Source: Archegozetes longisetosus
Taxonomy: Eukaryota > Arthropoda > Arachnida > Sarcoptiformes > Trhypochthoniidae
Direction of reading: 5' to 3'
Length of the DNA stretch: 64,000 nt
NCBI GenBank assembly: GCA_018873245.2
Contig: JAEMBT020000001.1
Span: 14,114,220 to 14,178,219 of the forward strand
Shown here: piece after piece, positions 43,608 through 55,330 of the stretch
Position numbering within the stretch: the stretch's first letter is position 1
Layout of the letters: every line of letters starts with the position of its first letter
Position numbers and translations under genes: made by a program
Notes under the pieces: generated by a model
Told to the model about the DNA's origin: nothing
Database searches by the model: none
What the model saw: only the letters and a program-made list of their open reading frames with translations

Positions 43608-45780
43608 ATGGTATGTTGAAAATTATTCTAAATATTACTCTTATTATGTAATTTCAAAGTTAATTAAATCGAAAACTATATTTTAAGGAGCGAGAGAATT
43701 CAGGAGATTATTCGAACAGTGATCACAGATCAATTCCACGAGAGTTGACACCGTCTTTAGAGAATGAGGAAATCAATTCATTGAATTTGAGTCACAATGA
43801 AGCTGACGAACCGTTGAGCGATTATGAAAGGTAAAAGTCTAATCCAATGTTAATATATTGCATTTTTCGTGTAATGGGAGAAAAGAGAAAGAGAGTAGAG
43901 AGCTTTAATTTAAAATTAAGAAAATGAAAATATGGGAAATTTAATGACTCAAACTGTTGTGTTCATTGAATTTTTTAATATAAACGTATTAAACTAATAA
44001 TAGTCGTAAAATATAAGAATATTATCTGTTTTAAAAGCATTTTTTATTCGAATGTTTTGAATTGAGTTAAACATACTTTTGTTTAAGAATTATCGTCGAA
44101 AACTTGAAATCAATCGCTTCTAACAAAGGGGTTTTGAAGAATGTAATTGCAAGTAAGAGAATTGTAAATAAAGAAATCGAGAATATTAATCTTTTAATGC
44201 AATGGATAAAGTCCGAGCACAAGAGAGTGAATGAAATTGAGGACAATAACTTTAAGAGACGCACTGACATCCTAGCGGAGTCTAATGAAAAACTTGCAGA
44301 TCTTTTGTCGCGCATTGAAAAGAAAGTCATTAATAACGAAACTAAGATGGAACAGCTCTCGGAAGTACTTGAGCAAAGGCTTAAGTCGCACGTTGGAGAA
44401 AAGTTCAGCGAGATTGAGAGCAGATTTTCAAGCGTCTTACACACATTTCAGGAGATTGAAGACAGTGTCACATCGAATAATGTTCAAGTGAACAATAGAG
44501 TTCTGCTGCTGGAAACTAATTACAAATCCTTAGTAGAGGAACTTACAGATAGGTTATCGAACATTGAGAGCAAATTAAAGTCAGAGAACGATTTGAAAAT
44601 TACTGTATTTCAAGAAAAAATTAATAATTTAGAGGAAAGATTAGAATCAGTTGAGAGACAATTGTGCGAATTGACTGAAAATGTTGATCAACAGTTTTCA
44701 TCTAATAATGAGCTTGTCGATTCGTTGTCAGAAGGATTAGGTTTATTTGCTAATGATTTAAGTGAAATGAAGACCAATTGCCAGCAGAACCACATTCAAC
44801 TGAAAGCAAATGTCGAGAGATATTTTAAGAAAAATTCAGAAAACTTAGTATTTCAGAGTCAAAATTTGAAGAAAGAATTGGAGGAGTTCCGTGAATCAGT
44901 GGAATCGAATCAGAATGAAATTTCGGGTAAGATCAATGGTGCCTTAGGTATTGCTAAGACGAATGAACAGAAATTACAACAATTAGGACCGATTGCTGTT
45001 AAGATCGAACATTTGGAACAAACTAATATTAAAATGAATAAATCAATAAACGATTTGACTTCAGGTCAGACAGAGAGCAACGATGCTTTTGTTGTTCTTT
45101 CTACAAGTGTGAAAAAGGTCAATGAAGTCCTGCAGGGAGTCGATCGTCAACTGAAGGAAACTGGAGATAACATCAATTCAGTTTTAGCCAAACAAAATAT
45201 AGTAGAGAAAAATTGGTCTCAAATTGATTCCTTCGCGAAGGAGTGTAAGACTTCTATCGAAGATATAAATAAATGGCAAAGAGAAACAAGTGAATGGATC
45301 AAAAAGAGTGATAAAAGATATGATAAATTGAAGAGATATAATGAAAAGGTTGGATTTGCAGAGAAATCAGTAAACGAGAGTTTTACGACATTAAGCAGGA
45401 TTGGGATTGAGGCCAAATCGCTTGGTGAGAATAATGAAACTATGATCAAAAACCTGGAGCACGAAATAGATAATCTTAAACATGTCATTTCAAAGGTGAA
45501 GGTAGAGGTCAAAAATCAAGCAAAAAGTATTAGCGAATTGAGTACCGATGTCAAGGATAACACGAGGGAAACCAACAGAGTCGTTATTGAGCATAACTTA
45601 TTGCAAAACCAGCAGCAGGATCTTAAAACTAAAACAATGATCATAGAGGGATCAAAAGGTAACAGTGAAAATAAAAGTGGAAGCAATCTTTTGTCCTCTC
45701 TAGCGAGTGTAGGTCTTGGTTTTGTTCCTGGTGTTGGTCCTATCACTTCTCAATTAGCCAGTAATTTATTAAAAGATTGA
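43608..45780 (+). CDS. Long coiled-coil protein, family not recognised
   Basis: A model with exons 43608-43610 (just ATG), 43688-43830 and 44088-45780 gives 612 aa in frame with GT-AG borders (ATG|GTATGT, TTTTAAG|GAG, GAAAG|GTAAAA, GTTTAAG|AAT). The second exon encodes an acidic, Ser/Asn-rich stretch (REN.. to SDYER). From residue about 50 to 575 nearly the whole protein is Lys/Glu/Leu/Asn-rich coiled coil (LLSRIEKKVINNETKMEQLS, EKINNLEERLESVERQLCEL, and more). The end, SLASVGLGFVPGVGPITSQL, is a hydrophobic Gly/Pro tail that could insert in or lie on a membrane. There is no catalytic motif, and a structural or tethering role is only a guess. The 558-codon main frame is certain to be unusual for this AT-rich, stop-rich window; the two small upstream exons are less sure. 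Confidence 0.7.
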
Positions 45781-48229
45781 TTTATATTTTAAAATTTAAT
45801 ATAAAAAGAATTATACTGTAGGTGGTTTCACAAATTTATTACACCTTCATGGTTTTACACTACCATATCACAGCTTTTATTCGTTAGTGTAATTTTAATA
45901 ATGTAGTTCATATCGATGTTTTAATCTTATTACTTATATTTGCTTAATATTTTAGTTAATCTTTTGTAATTACGATTTTATTTAGCTTAAGATAAAGATT
46001 CTTCTCTTAAATTTCAATTAACGTTAGTTTTTTTTAAATAATAATTAATATTTAAAATAGTCAAGTTTCAAATGGCATTATATCTATTTATAATTTACAA
46101 ATAAATTAATAAACTGTGAGAGAACATCAACGATATCGAACAATTTTTTTCTGTAGAAATCTTAATATAATTTCCCAGTCAAGCTTTGAACCAAATCGAA
46201 TATATCAGATTGAAAGCAATAGTTGGTTTCAACCCAATTGAGTAGTTTTTGTTTTTTACTAATTGTAACTTTTGTACCACTGAATGACTTTAAGTAGTAT
46301 ACGAGTCACTTAAGTTAATTTGAAAATATAAATTTAAGTACTTTATGCAACGAGCTTATTGAAAGGCATAAAGTGACGAAAATTCAAGGCTTTTGACAAG
46401 GGTAGCTAAGCTACCCACATACTACTTTCCTGGCTCAATTTCAGTTTCTAATTGTAAAGTGTTTGCTTATCTGCTAGGATTACCGCCTTTAACTTTATCG
46501 ATCATGTTTTAGCTTCTTATAAACCTTCTTGAGTGACAGTCGTGAAATTTCGAGATATCCAATAAACTGCCGAAAAAGCACCCACTTAAGCCTAGAGAAA
46601 TTGACCAGTGATATATAAGGATGATACCATATATCTCAGTAAACTTATTTGATTATTGAAGTGCTTATTTCTATCAGCAAGTTTGCAAGTTACCCAATAT
46701 TTCTAAAGTCAACTCGTATATTTGAAATACTGGTGTTCGTTTGCTTTTCTAAGTAAATTTCTCTAAAATCTTTCTCAAAATTTCAGTTTTTCTATCGTTT
46801 TTCATGCTCATTATGATTGTCAATTGTGATTTCCAAAATTGATTTCCTTTTTCATAAAAAATTCAAATCGATTTCCAAGGCTTATCCTAAGTAAGGTAGT
46901 GAGCTCACCTTGATGCATATCTAAAGGCTTAATATCTAGCTTGCTTATTTACTTCTAATCCTATTGCAAATATGAAAACCACTATTCATTATCGGGATCA
47001 AAACACAAAGCTATTTCTTGAAAGTGTTTGACATTTTTTCTATAATCATATCTATAAATAAGATTTCATTTTTATTGGGGTTATTCAAGTTCTTCACTTT
47101 CCTAAGTTTGATGCTCATGCAAATGAGTTATAACGCCAGTTACTAAACTAACTACTAACATGTTGTTGAAGTTGGTATAGTAACTAACAATGCTTTCGAA
47201 GTCTTTGCACGTCCTCAGTACACAATGAAGTTGTTTAAAAATCTGTTCGATATAGGGCTGCTAGATCTCCGGAATTATAACGTAGTCTGATGAAACTTTG
47301 TGTAATTATAACGAATTTCAAATATTCATTTTTTGGTCATTACTTCTCATGAAATTGAAATAATCCAAATTTCAAATTTTCATTGTTTTTAATGTTCATA
47401 AAACACTTTTTAGAGCAACAAATATAATCAATAGAAAAACAATATCTTAATATTCTTTGCTCCATTCGCGCTTTTCATTAGATGTTGAGTTATTAAGGAA
47501 TTTTTAATACTATTTCTAAACAAAGCTTTATTTCTTTTGCATTATTATTTGAAATATTTGTGTTAAAAGGAGTTAATACACTCCCGAAAAAAACAAGTTT
47601 TTTTACATAAGGCATTATTTTTATAGTCGACTTGAAAACTTTCTTTTGTAGTATTTATACACTTTTAAATTTGGTTAAAAAATGTTAACATTGAACAAAA
47701 TGAGATATTAATAATAGTAGTGAAGCTGAAACTAAAATACTATTCGCTAAACTTTTGTAAGTGGAATGAAATAGAAGTATTGTATTGAAACCAATTGAGT
47801 GATTGAGTTTAATCAAATGATTAGATCAACTCTTATCAAAAGTCAGATTAATCTTAACCATAGGGGGTCTTAGGATCAGTCTTGGGCTTCAATGCGTCTG
47901 TAATTTCGCGCTTGAATCACAAAATTTTTATTAGTTTATGCATTAAGAGTTTGCCCAACTTTTGCAGTTTTACGGAAAAAGTCTAAATATGCTTTGCATA
48001 AAAATTTGATCTCGTTTGAAATATATACATGTCGAATTTAAAGGCAATATCTGCTGATTATTCTTACGAAAAACCCATAATCGCAGTTGAGGTTCAGCCT
48101 TGAGCTTCAAGCTAATAATTCTGAGCTTTCTCTTATCTTTATCTCATGAATCATAAGCAAAGACTGGAATTTTGCGGAAAAACGACTTTTTTCCTCTTCA
48201 TTTAAATGCTCGGAAACAACGAAATAAGT
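45781..48229. other. Intergenic, 2.4 kb, no gene found
   Basis: AT-rich (presumably starting with the coiled-coil gene's 3' UTR). Bases 47972-48125 match 60870-61010 (ATATGCTTTGCATAAAAATT, AATTTAAAGGCAATATCT), the beginning of the large duplication described at 61 kb. Nothing else is recognised. Confidence 0.4.
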
Positions 48230-49940
48230 GCTGATCATGAAATAAGAAAAATAAGCCGATATGTGTGCTCCGAAAAATTCAACATTTTACGATTATAAGA
48301 AAATTTCCGAAAAATCCGATTTTTCAGATTATCTCCGATTTTCAATAAATAAAGTAAAATTAGCAAAAACAATCTTTAAATTTCATTCATTCTTACAAGG
48401 AACTCTGAATATTCGCGCAAGAATCTTAACATTTTGCATTATGAAACTTGTAAATGGACTATCTTTGATTCAAGTTGTATTGTACTTTAATTCAGCTTTT
48501 CGGTTAATATAAGTAATGTCAAATGAATCTATATCTGGGCTGACAAGGATACTCCCGCGGTATTACCACTGTATTTTAAAAGTGTTCGTATTTTTGAATA
48601 GTACTCGTCTTGAGGATCACAATGGTATATGCCATTCGCGCCAGAAATGTAACCTCTTAGGTCATATAGGTGATAAAGGATCCGGACCATTTGACCTACC
48701 AATTAGTTTACCTAATCTAACCTAACCTAACCCACCTAACCCAAACTAACCTAACAAAACGGTTGGTAGATCAAATGGTCGACTCCCAGTGATAAATAAT
48801 TTGTCCATAGACCTAATACTATTTTTTCATGCGTATAACCCTATGGAGGGGTAATAATGCTATGATATTATGGCTCTAGAGAGGGACCAAAATAAAAAAC
48901 AATAAAATTTTTTTAACATTAAGTCTATGGCCGATACCCTTCCGTTTAACCTTTTCTGGAGGATTTCGACTCCACTTTCCAAACAAAACCATAGTATCAT
49001 TCGGTAGGGGACAGGGTATTATAGAAATAAAATCTTTTCGATTAGACGCCAAAACAAGCAAAGCATGCAAGGATCATGTATATAATTAAATTATGCAATG
49101 ATTGAATTGATCCATATGAAAGTAAACAAGTGTATATCAAATATTAATTTTAATTATAATTATTATCACCCTAGGGTCATATCGATTTATGCCTGAACAA
49201 AATTTGTAGCACTAGATGAGATCTTTCAACTGGTATAGGTTTCATGAGTCAGTTTTGCCAATATCACCTGTTTACGGGCCGCTGGAATTCAAATTTGAGC
49301 ATCGATTTATAACCTAAGGTTACATTTCAGGATCGAATGGCATATACCGTTGTGATCCTCAGGACGAGTACTATTCAAAAATATAAACACTTTTAAAATA
49401 CAGAGGTAACACCGCGGGAGTATCCTTGTGAGTTCTATGGGGCTGCAGAATTCTCTTTATGCAAAACATGTGCACAAAACTTGCACATGACTTAAGTGCC
49501 TAACTTTTAACCTAAAGCTGTGGCCCATAACCTTATGTTCACCCTTTCAAATACAGCTTGAATTAAAGATAATTAGTCCATTTACAAGTTTCATATTACA
49601 AAATGTTAAAATTTTTGGTCGAATATTCAGATTCCTTGTTGGAATTATAGATGAGTTTGTGCCAGTCTCTAAGTATATGATAAGCTATTTCTTACAAGTT
49701 TATGTAGATTTAAGGATTAACGTTTTGAAAAATGAAAACAAATCCTTGAATCAAAGTTTAAACTTAGTTTTCATATAAAAATTAGTATTCAATTCGTTAA
49801 GTTTATTTACTTTATTTTAAACTAACTGAAACTATATTAATATAAACGGATTTATTGTTCCGAATTTTTATCAGAAATTTTAGTGTTTTTTGTCCGATTT
49901 TTCGACTAATTTTTAATGTTTTCATGTCCGTAAAGGTCTA
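48230..49940. mobile_element. Composite foldback element (about 1.7 kb) with telomere-like core
   Basis: Arm segments pair inversely. Bases 48540-48662 (ACAAGGATACTCCCGCGGTA, GAGGATCACAATGGTATATG) match the complement of 49320-49432. Bases 48425-48490 (ATGAAACTTGTAAATGGACT) match the complement of 49535-49600. In the middle, GGACCATTTGACCTACCAAT (48685-48704) pairs with TTGGTAGATCAAATGGTC (48762-48779) around a degenerate CCTAA tract. The duplicated locus near 61010 lacks the whole block, so it is present in one duplicate only. Confidence 0.6.
48710..48756. repeat. Degenerate (CCTAA)n tract, interstitial telomere-like
   Basis: Seven to eight units of CTAAC/CCTAA (TCTAACCTAACCTAACCCAC and so on) match the complement of TTAGG, the ancestral arthropod telomere repeat. 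It sits in the loop of a short inverted repeat. A shorter AACCTAACCTAAC occurs inside the type 2 foldback at about 31292. It could be telomere-derived or a simple low-complexity loop. Confidence 0.5.
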
Positions 49941-49944
49941 GTCT

Positions 49945-52900
49945 TTGATCATGAGATACAGCCTCAAATATTAAAAGATTAACAAGTAATAAATTTTGTC
50001 TTCTAGGGATTCGGTGAGACTTAAAGACGTTCATTGCCTGAATTGCACTATAAAGTACTTATTATAACTGATTTATATATTGATGAAATTGTAAAATTTT
50101 TAAATCAAATTTTCAAATCATTAATTATCAGAAACTATTAGTCAAAGTCGAATAATGAATAAGCTATGGCGATTTATAACAGGTTTTTCTTTGACTAAGG
50201 CTAAGCTTTTGAAAATTATTTCACAATTAATAGATATGTTTTTGTATGAAATAATTTATTCAAATAAAATTATAGTATTGATAATTCGATATCAAGTGAG
50301 TTCAGCCAAAAGTATCTTCAAAGAAAGAATGCTTTTCTTTTGTTTTATACAAAGGGAATCGAAAATTTGTCATCTTTTTATTCCCCTCTAAAGAGCCCTC
50401 GAAGTGTCCGTCCATTGTGTTGTCCTGCATAGCGATGTTCCACCAATCATTTCGCATACGAGCAATACTTTCAACTTCTATATCAAATTTATCATTATTT
50501 GATTTGATTGTGTGTTTATATGTAAATTGTCTCCTGGGACCTGGTTGATAACAGATATAGAAGGGTACATCTAATGATTGGTAATTTAGTGCTGAGTTCA
50601 GTCTAATTATTTGCATTAATTCATATGACAAACGGCATAACTATTGACAGAAAAAATAAGTTTAAGGTTGAAAAATATTTTTTACAATACCTCAAATTTC
50701 ATACATTAGAAGACATTGTACACACCAAATAATCACTTCTCGATAAGAAATGTATATCAATGATAGTATACTGTAAATTAAGGGGTGAATAGTGATTTTT
50801 ATCCACTTTAATATTCTTAGAATATTGTTTGCTATCAAAAAATTTGAAATCTTTATATTTGTCATTCAGTTTTTTCATAACAGTTTCGTCATCAGTAGCA
50901 ACGAATACAGATTTTTCTCCAGAATATCCATTCAGTGCTAACTTATTGAAATAGTTATTCACATAAAACATATATTCTTCAACACTATGACTTTTGGCTT
51001 CTTTACCAACTTTATCACCTCTTCTTATTTGAATACTATATCGAAATTAGATTTTCAATCAAAAAAAAGCTGAATAACTTGAACAAAAATTTGAATAAAA
51101 AATATTGCGACATACCCGACATAAAGTTTCGGCAATCCGAGTTTAGTTGTGACGTTTCTAATTAATTGTTCCATGTATTTATTAGGCCCATAAATATATT
51201 TGACAAACTGTCCGAACCAGAATGCTTTTGGGTCTGCATGCAATGCAATCAACTTTTGGCCAATAGTTTTTGGTAAATAGTTTGCGATATCATCTGAAAA
51301 TAGTTTTTAAAAATAAGATCAACCTCTTTATCGAGTATTCTATATCTTAATTGTAAAATTTGAAGAAAAAATATTCTAAATTACTTTAAATTATAAGTAA
51401 AATCTAAGAAGGTATTAAAATTAATTACAAGCGAAATTGATGACTGAATCCTGACTTTTTATACCATATTTGACACTATGATTTGTTTGACACGTTTGAC
51501 TTATAGGTGAAATAAATTGATCCCAAGTTGAATCTGACCATTTTAAATAGCTCATAAAAATTTGATCAATAACTACCATTGTTTTTGTGTAATATCCTTT
51601 TAACAGACATGTCATTAATCCATGAATCTGTGAACCAACCCCAGTAGGAGGAATTCGACAGTAAATTTTTTTAATATTATCACATTTTTCTTTAGGAGGA
51701 GATTGAATCGATTCAATATTTCGTTGTATCTGTCTTGATATATCATTCAGTTGTTCTTCACGCCAATTAGAGATTTGAGATGTTAGTGATTTAATTTCTA
51801 TATCTAATACACTTAAAAAATATTTAGATTAAGAAATTGTTCATTTTATTAAAGTTTATTACTTATTCAAGTCTCTAAATGTTTCGATCAGTTGGTTATC
51901 AAATTTTGTAGAATTACTTTTAGATTCATGAGAAATGATTGAATTAACAAAGTTTTGATATTCGTTTCCAAAGTTCAACAAACCATTTAATTTAATACTT
52001 AATTCAAAAAATATGTTTTGTTTTTCAGATATCGAAATATTATTCTGAAAACATCTTTGAATGTGATTTTGATTTTGGAATTCAGTAATATGTTTTCTTG
52101 AAAGGCATTTATTGTTAATATATAAGCGCCACTCATAATAAACTATCAAAGTCGAGAGAATGATAATTAATTTAGAATTCTCAGATAATAGTTGTTTAAG
52201 AGTCTTCATTTTGGACTAATAATGATCCGAATAAAGAACGCGATAATAAAAATACTTCACACAAATAACTATATTTTGTATTGATATTGTAATAGCTTTA
52301 AATAAGTATCTATTTAAAAAGATTGCAAATAAGTATTTAATAATTTAAATCACAAAACTACATATAACTGAGTTCCAAAAATGCTTATACATTATTGTTA
52401 GAAATTACTAAGGCACACACTAATTGCACACAAGATTATAATGTAATAAATTTTATTTTTCATTCTATTAATTCAATTTCCCTAGTGATACAGATAAGTT
52501 ATTAAGTCAAATGAACCGATGTCATAAAAACTTGCCTCCCGCATGTTAGAATTTAAATATCAGATTCGAGGCTTATGTTTTTCTTATAATTTAATTACTA
52601 ATAATTAATTTAAAACTTTAAAAAGCATATCATTTCTAAACTGAAAGTTATAACTAACACAACAATTAAGATTCAAGCATTCAAATAGACAGATGTGACT
52701 TGGCCTCATAAAAGTGAGTAATGAAAGTAAACCAAAGATGTAAGGTGATATTATATGGTCAGATTGCGTATCAACGTTATCTGTTCGACGAGTAAAGTGC
52801 GAAGGTTTTTAGCAGTGTAGGTAGTGCAGTGATGCAGAATACTCCATTCCCGTATACTGTCTTGTACTAGTCTTACAGAGAGAAGCATTAATTTTTGCGA

Positions 52901-53000
52901 TTGGGGAAAAGTTATAATTATATTGGTTATGAGTATTTTCATCTTTATGTTATAGACCAACTTCCACCAAAAACGGGTAGCATACAAAGTACTCAGCAGG
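49945..53000. repeat. Segmental duplication, left copy (carries gene copy E)
   Basis: Bases 49945-50300 match 61020-61343, the gene E span matches gene H, and 52210-52990 matches 63237-64000 with very high identity, especially 52430-52990 (ACTTGCCTCCCGCATGTTAG, TGTGACTTGGCCTCATAAAA). Both genes and both flanks are in the same order and orientation. The right-hand copy runs off the end of the window. Confidence 0.75.
50302..52209 (-). CDS. Copy E: FUT8-like (GT23) fucosyltransferase
   Basis: Exons are 52209-51863, 51811-51429, 51293-51116, 51035-50705 and 50640-50302. Spliced length is 1578 nt, 525 aa, in frame. The N-terminal anchor is LIIILSTLIVYYEWRL. Exon 2 has the GVGSQIHGLM form, exon 3 LIALHADPKAFWFGQFVKY, and exon 4 begins IQIRRGDKVGKEAKSHSVEE. 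FVATDD and IDIHFLSRSDYLVCTMSSN follow, then LCRLSYELMQI and the SH3-like tail with DGHFEGSLEG and FPLYKTKEKH. Exons 2-4 and introns 2-4 are nearly identical to copy G, 6 kb away in opposite orientation, so the two exchanged sequence recently. The promoter carries the TATA-like (-155) and GATA (-283) blocks. A Golgi fucosyltransferase role is inferred from family. Confidence 0.86.
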
Positions 53001-53562
53001 CGTGAGTAACAACAAATAAACGTGTTTATGCTAGTTAGCTGTTTTACAAAATTAAAGTGATGCCTTAAGAAATATGAATTTAAAAATCATGGCACATCAT
53101 GTCGATATAATTCTAATCTATAGTTTAAATGAAATTTTTAGAAAATTTCTAAAATCTTAATTCAAATGATATAAGGAAGGCTAGGCAAATGCGCAGCGCA
53201 AATAAAATGAAGTGTCATTATCAAGTAATGAATGCAAGTCAGAGAATGCAATGCACATCATAAAAGTCAGAGAATCTTACTGAATTAATTCAATAAAAAT
53301 ACCTTTAAAAATTAATGTGATAGTTGTTATGCCTACTTATGTTTATTTTATATTAATATATTTTTTTGAGTATGAGTTTCATGTATAACACTAAAATACC
53401 TAAAATACTTCTCAATGAGTCAGTGATTTATAGTTTCCGCAAAATGATTTGCGAAAATTAAGAAAAGCCTAAGACATGAGTTCAGTGCAATTCATTGATT
53501 GTATTAAGTGATTAAAAGTAAGTCGCTTAGAAAATAGTGATCGAGATTGTTTACTATTTGAA
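52210..53562. promoter_or_regulatory. Divergent upstream region between copies E and F
   Basis: For copy E (minus strand) the TATA-like GGAACTCAGTTATATGTAG lies at 52360-52378, and the GATA block CAGATAAGTTATTAAGTCAA lies at 52491-52510. The AATTTAAATATCAGATTCGA block is at 52551-52570. For copy F (plus strand) none of these blocks is found in the 500 bp before its ATG; only a weak TTTATAG at 53429. No gene is seen in 52750-53500. Confidence 0.5.
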
Positions 53563-55330
53563 ATGAAACTTTTGTGCCCAAAAGTTGTAATTTTTATTAT
53601 AGTTTTGACGATTTACTATGAGTTAAGACTAAATAACTGTAAGGTTGAAAATAACAGAAACATAACGGAAAAAACAGTTTTCTCTGCAAATGAAAACTTA
53701 TTTCTTGGATTGAGTTATAATTTCAATAATATGTTGCGTTTTGGGATAGAATATCAAAACTTTGTTGATTCGATCGTTTCGCGTGAATCTCACAATAGAA
53801 CAAAACGTCGAAAACAAGAAATCGAAATATTCAAAGACCTGAATAAGTAATAAATTTTGATAAAATGTCAAATTTCTATATAATTATTGTTCAAGTGTAT
53901 TTAATTTAGAGCTTCACTCACTTTCATCTCAAATCAATGACTGGCGTGAAGAGCAGCTGAACATCATTTCAAAACAAATACAGCAAAACATTCAATCGAT
54001 TCAATCACCTTCAAAACAAAAATGTGATAATATTAATAAATATTATTGTCGAGTTCCTCAATGGGGATTCGCGGCCCAAATTCACTGTTTGATGACTTGC
54101 CTATTAGTAGGATATTATACCAACACTTTGGTAGTTATCGATCACATTTTTATCAATTACTTAAACCAAACTAATTCAACTTGGGATCAATTTATTTTAC
54201 CTATAAGTCAAACGTGCCAACCAAATCATAGCATCAAATATGATGTTAAAAATATTGAATCCATCATCAAATGGAATAGTAATGATTTTATTTTGATCAT
54301 AAATTTTATTATTTAGTTGTTGTTCACATGAAAATTAAATTTTTAGACGAAATCACACATTACTTACCTGCAAATGTTGGACGAAATTTGATTGGATTAC
54401 ACGCAGATCCAAAAGCATTTTGGTTCGGACAATTCGTCAAATATATTCTAAGAGCTAATAAACATATGAATCAACTAATAAGAAGTGCTGAGGAAAAGCT
54501 TGGATTACCAAATCGTTATGTGGGGTAATCAAAAATATCTCTTCTCATCGATTTAGTTTTTCACGAAATTAAAATAGATTATAAATTACATAGAATTCAA
54601 ATTAGAAGAGGTGACAAAGTAGGGAAGGAGGCCAAAAGTCATCATATAGAAGAATATATGTTTCATGTTGTCAACTATTTCGATAAGTTAGCACTTAAAG
54701 GATATTCTGGAGATAAGTTTGTGTTCGTTGCTTCTGATGACGAAAATGTTATCAAACAATTGAATCGTAAATACAATGATTTCAAATTCATGAGTAACAG
54801 AAACTATTTTCAAAATATGAATTACAATAACAGTGAATATTCGTCAACTAATTTATTGCATACTATGTTTGATATACATTTCTTATCGAGAAGCGATTTT
54901 CTGGTCTGCACTATGTCTTCAAATGTATGAAAATTAAAGTTTCAATCGAAATCATAATAAATTCGATATACTAATTTTCATTTTATAGTTATGTCGATTA
55001 TCGTATGAATTAATGCAAACAATTAGACCCAACTCTGCATTTAATTACAAATCATTAGATCTGCCCTTCCATTTCTGTTGCACTGAGTCTCCCGACAGAA
55101 TTTTCAAATACAAGCACTCAATCAATTCGAATAACGATAGGTTTGATATTAATGTTGGAAATGTTGTTCAATTACGTTATGACTGGTGGGAAATGGCTTT
55201 GGAAGGCGTCAAAAGTGATGGATTTTTTGAGGGCTCTTCGAAGAGGTACAAGAGTTCAAAGAAAATTTTTCGCTTTCCTTTATATAAAACCATAGAAAAA
55301 TTTCTTTTCTTCGGAAATAATATCGTTTAA
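53563..55330 (+). CDS. Copy F: FUT8-like (GT23) fucosyltransferase, short stem
   Basis: Exons are 53563-53846, 53896-54278, 54347-54524, 54594-54924 and 54989-55330. Spliced length is 1518 nt, 505 aa, in frame. The start MKLLCPKVVIFIIVLTIYYE lacks the KTFKQLLSEN segment of the other copies, and the stem is about 20 residues shorter. Motifs: WGFAAQIHCLMTCL (exon 2), LHADPKAFWFGQFVKY (exon 3), IQIRRGDKVGKEAKSHHIEE (exon 4), FVASDD, FDIHFLSRSDFLVCTMSSN, then LCRLSYELMQTIRPNSAFNY and an SH3-like tail. Intron 2 begins AATA|GTAATG, differing from the TGT-split codon of the others. It is the most divergent intact copy, and its upstream region lacks the shared promoter blocks. Confidence 0.85.

Noticed and set aside
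44067-45746. Several minus-strand frames of 70-125 codons
   Set aside because: All lie antisense to the 558-codon coiled-coil frame, and their Leu/Ser-rich composition is what the complement of Glu/Lys/Asn codons gives.
49945-50300. Gene in the stretch downstream of copy E (frame 50155-50391)
   Set aside because: The frame overlaps exon 5 of copy E on the other strand and is not preserved in the duplicate at 61020-61343.
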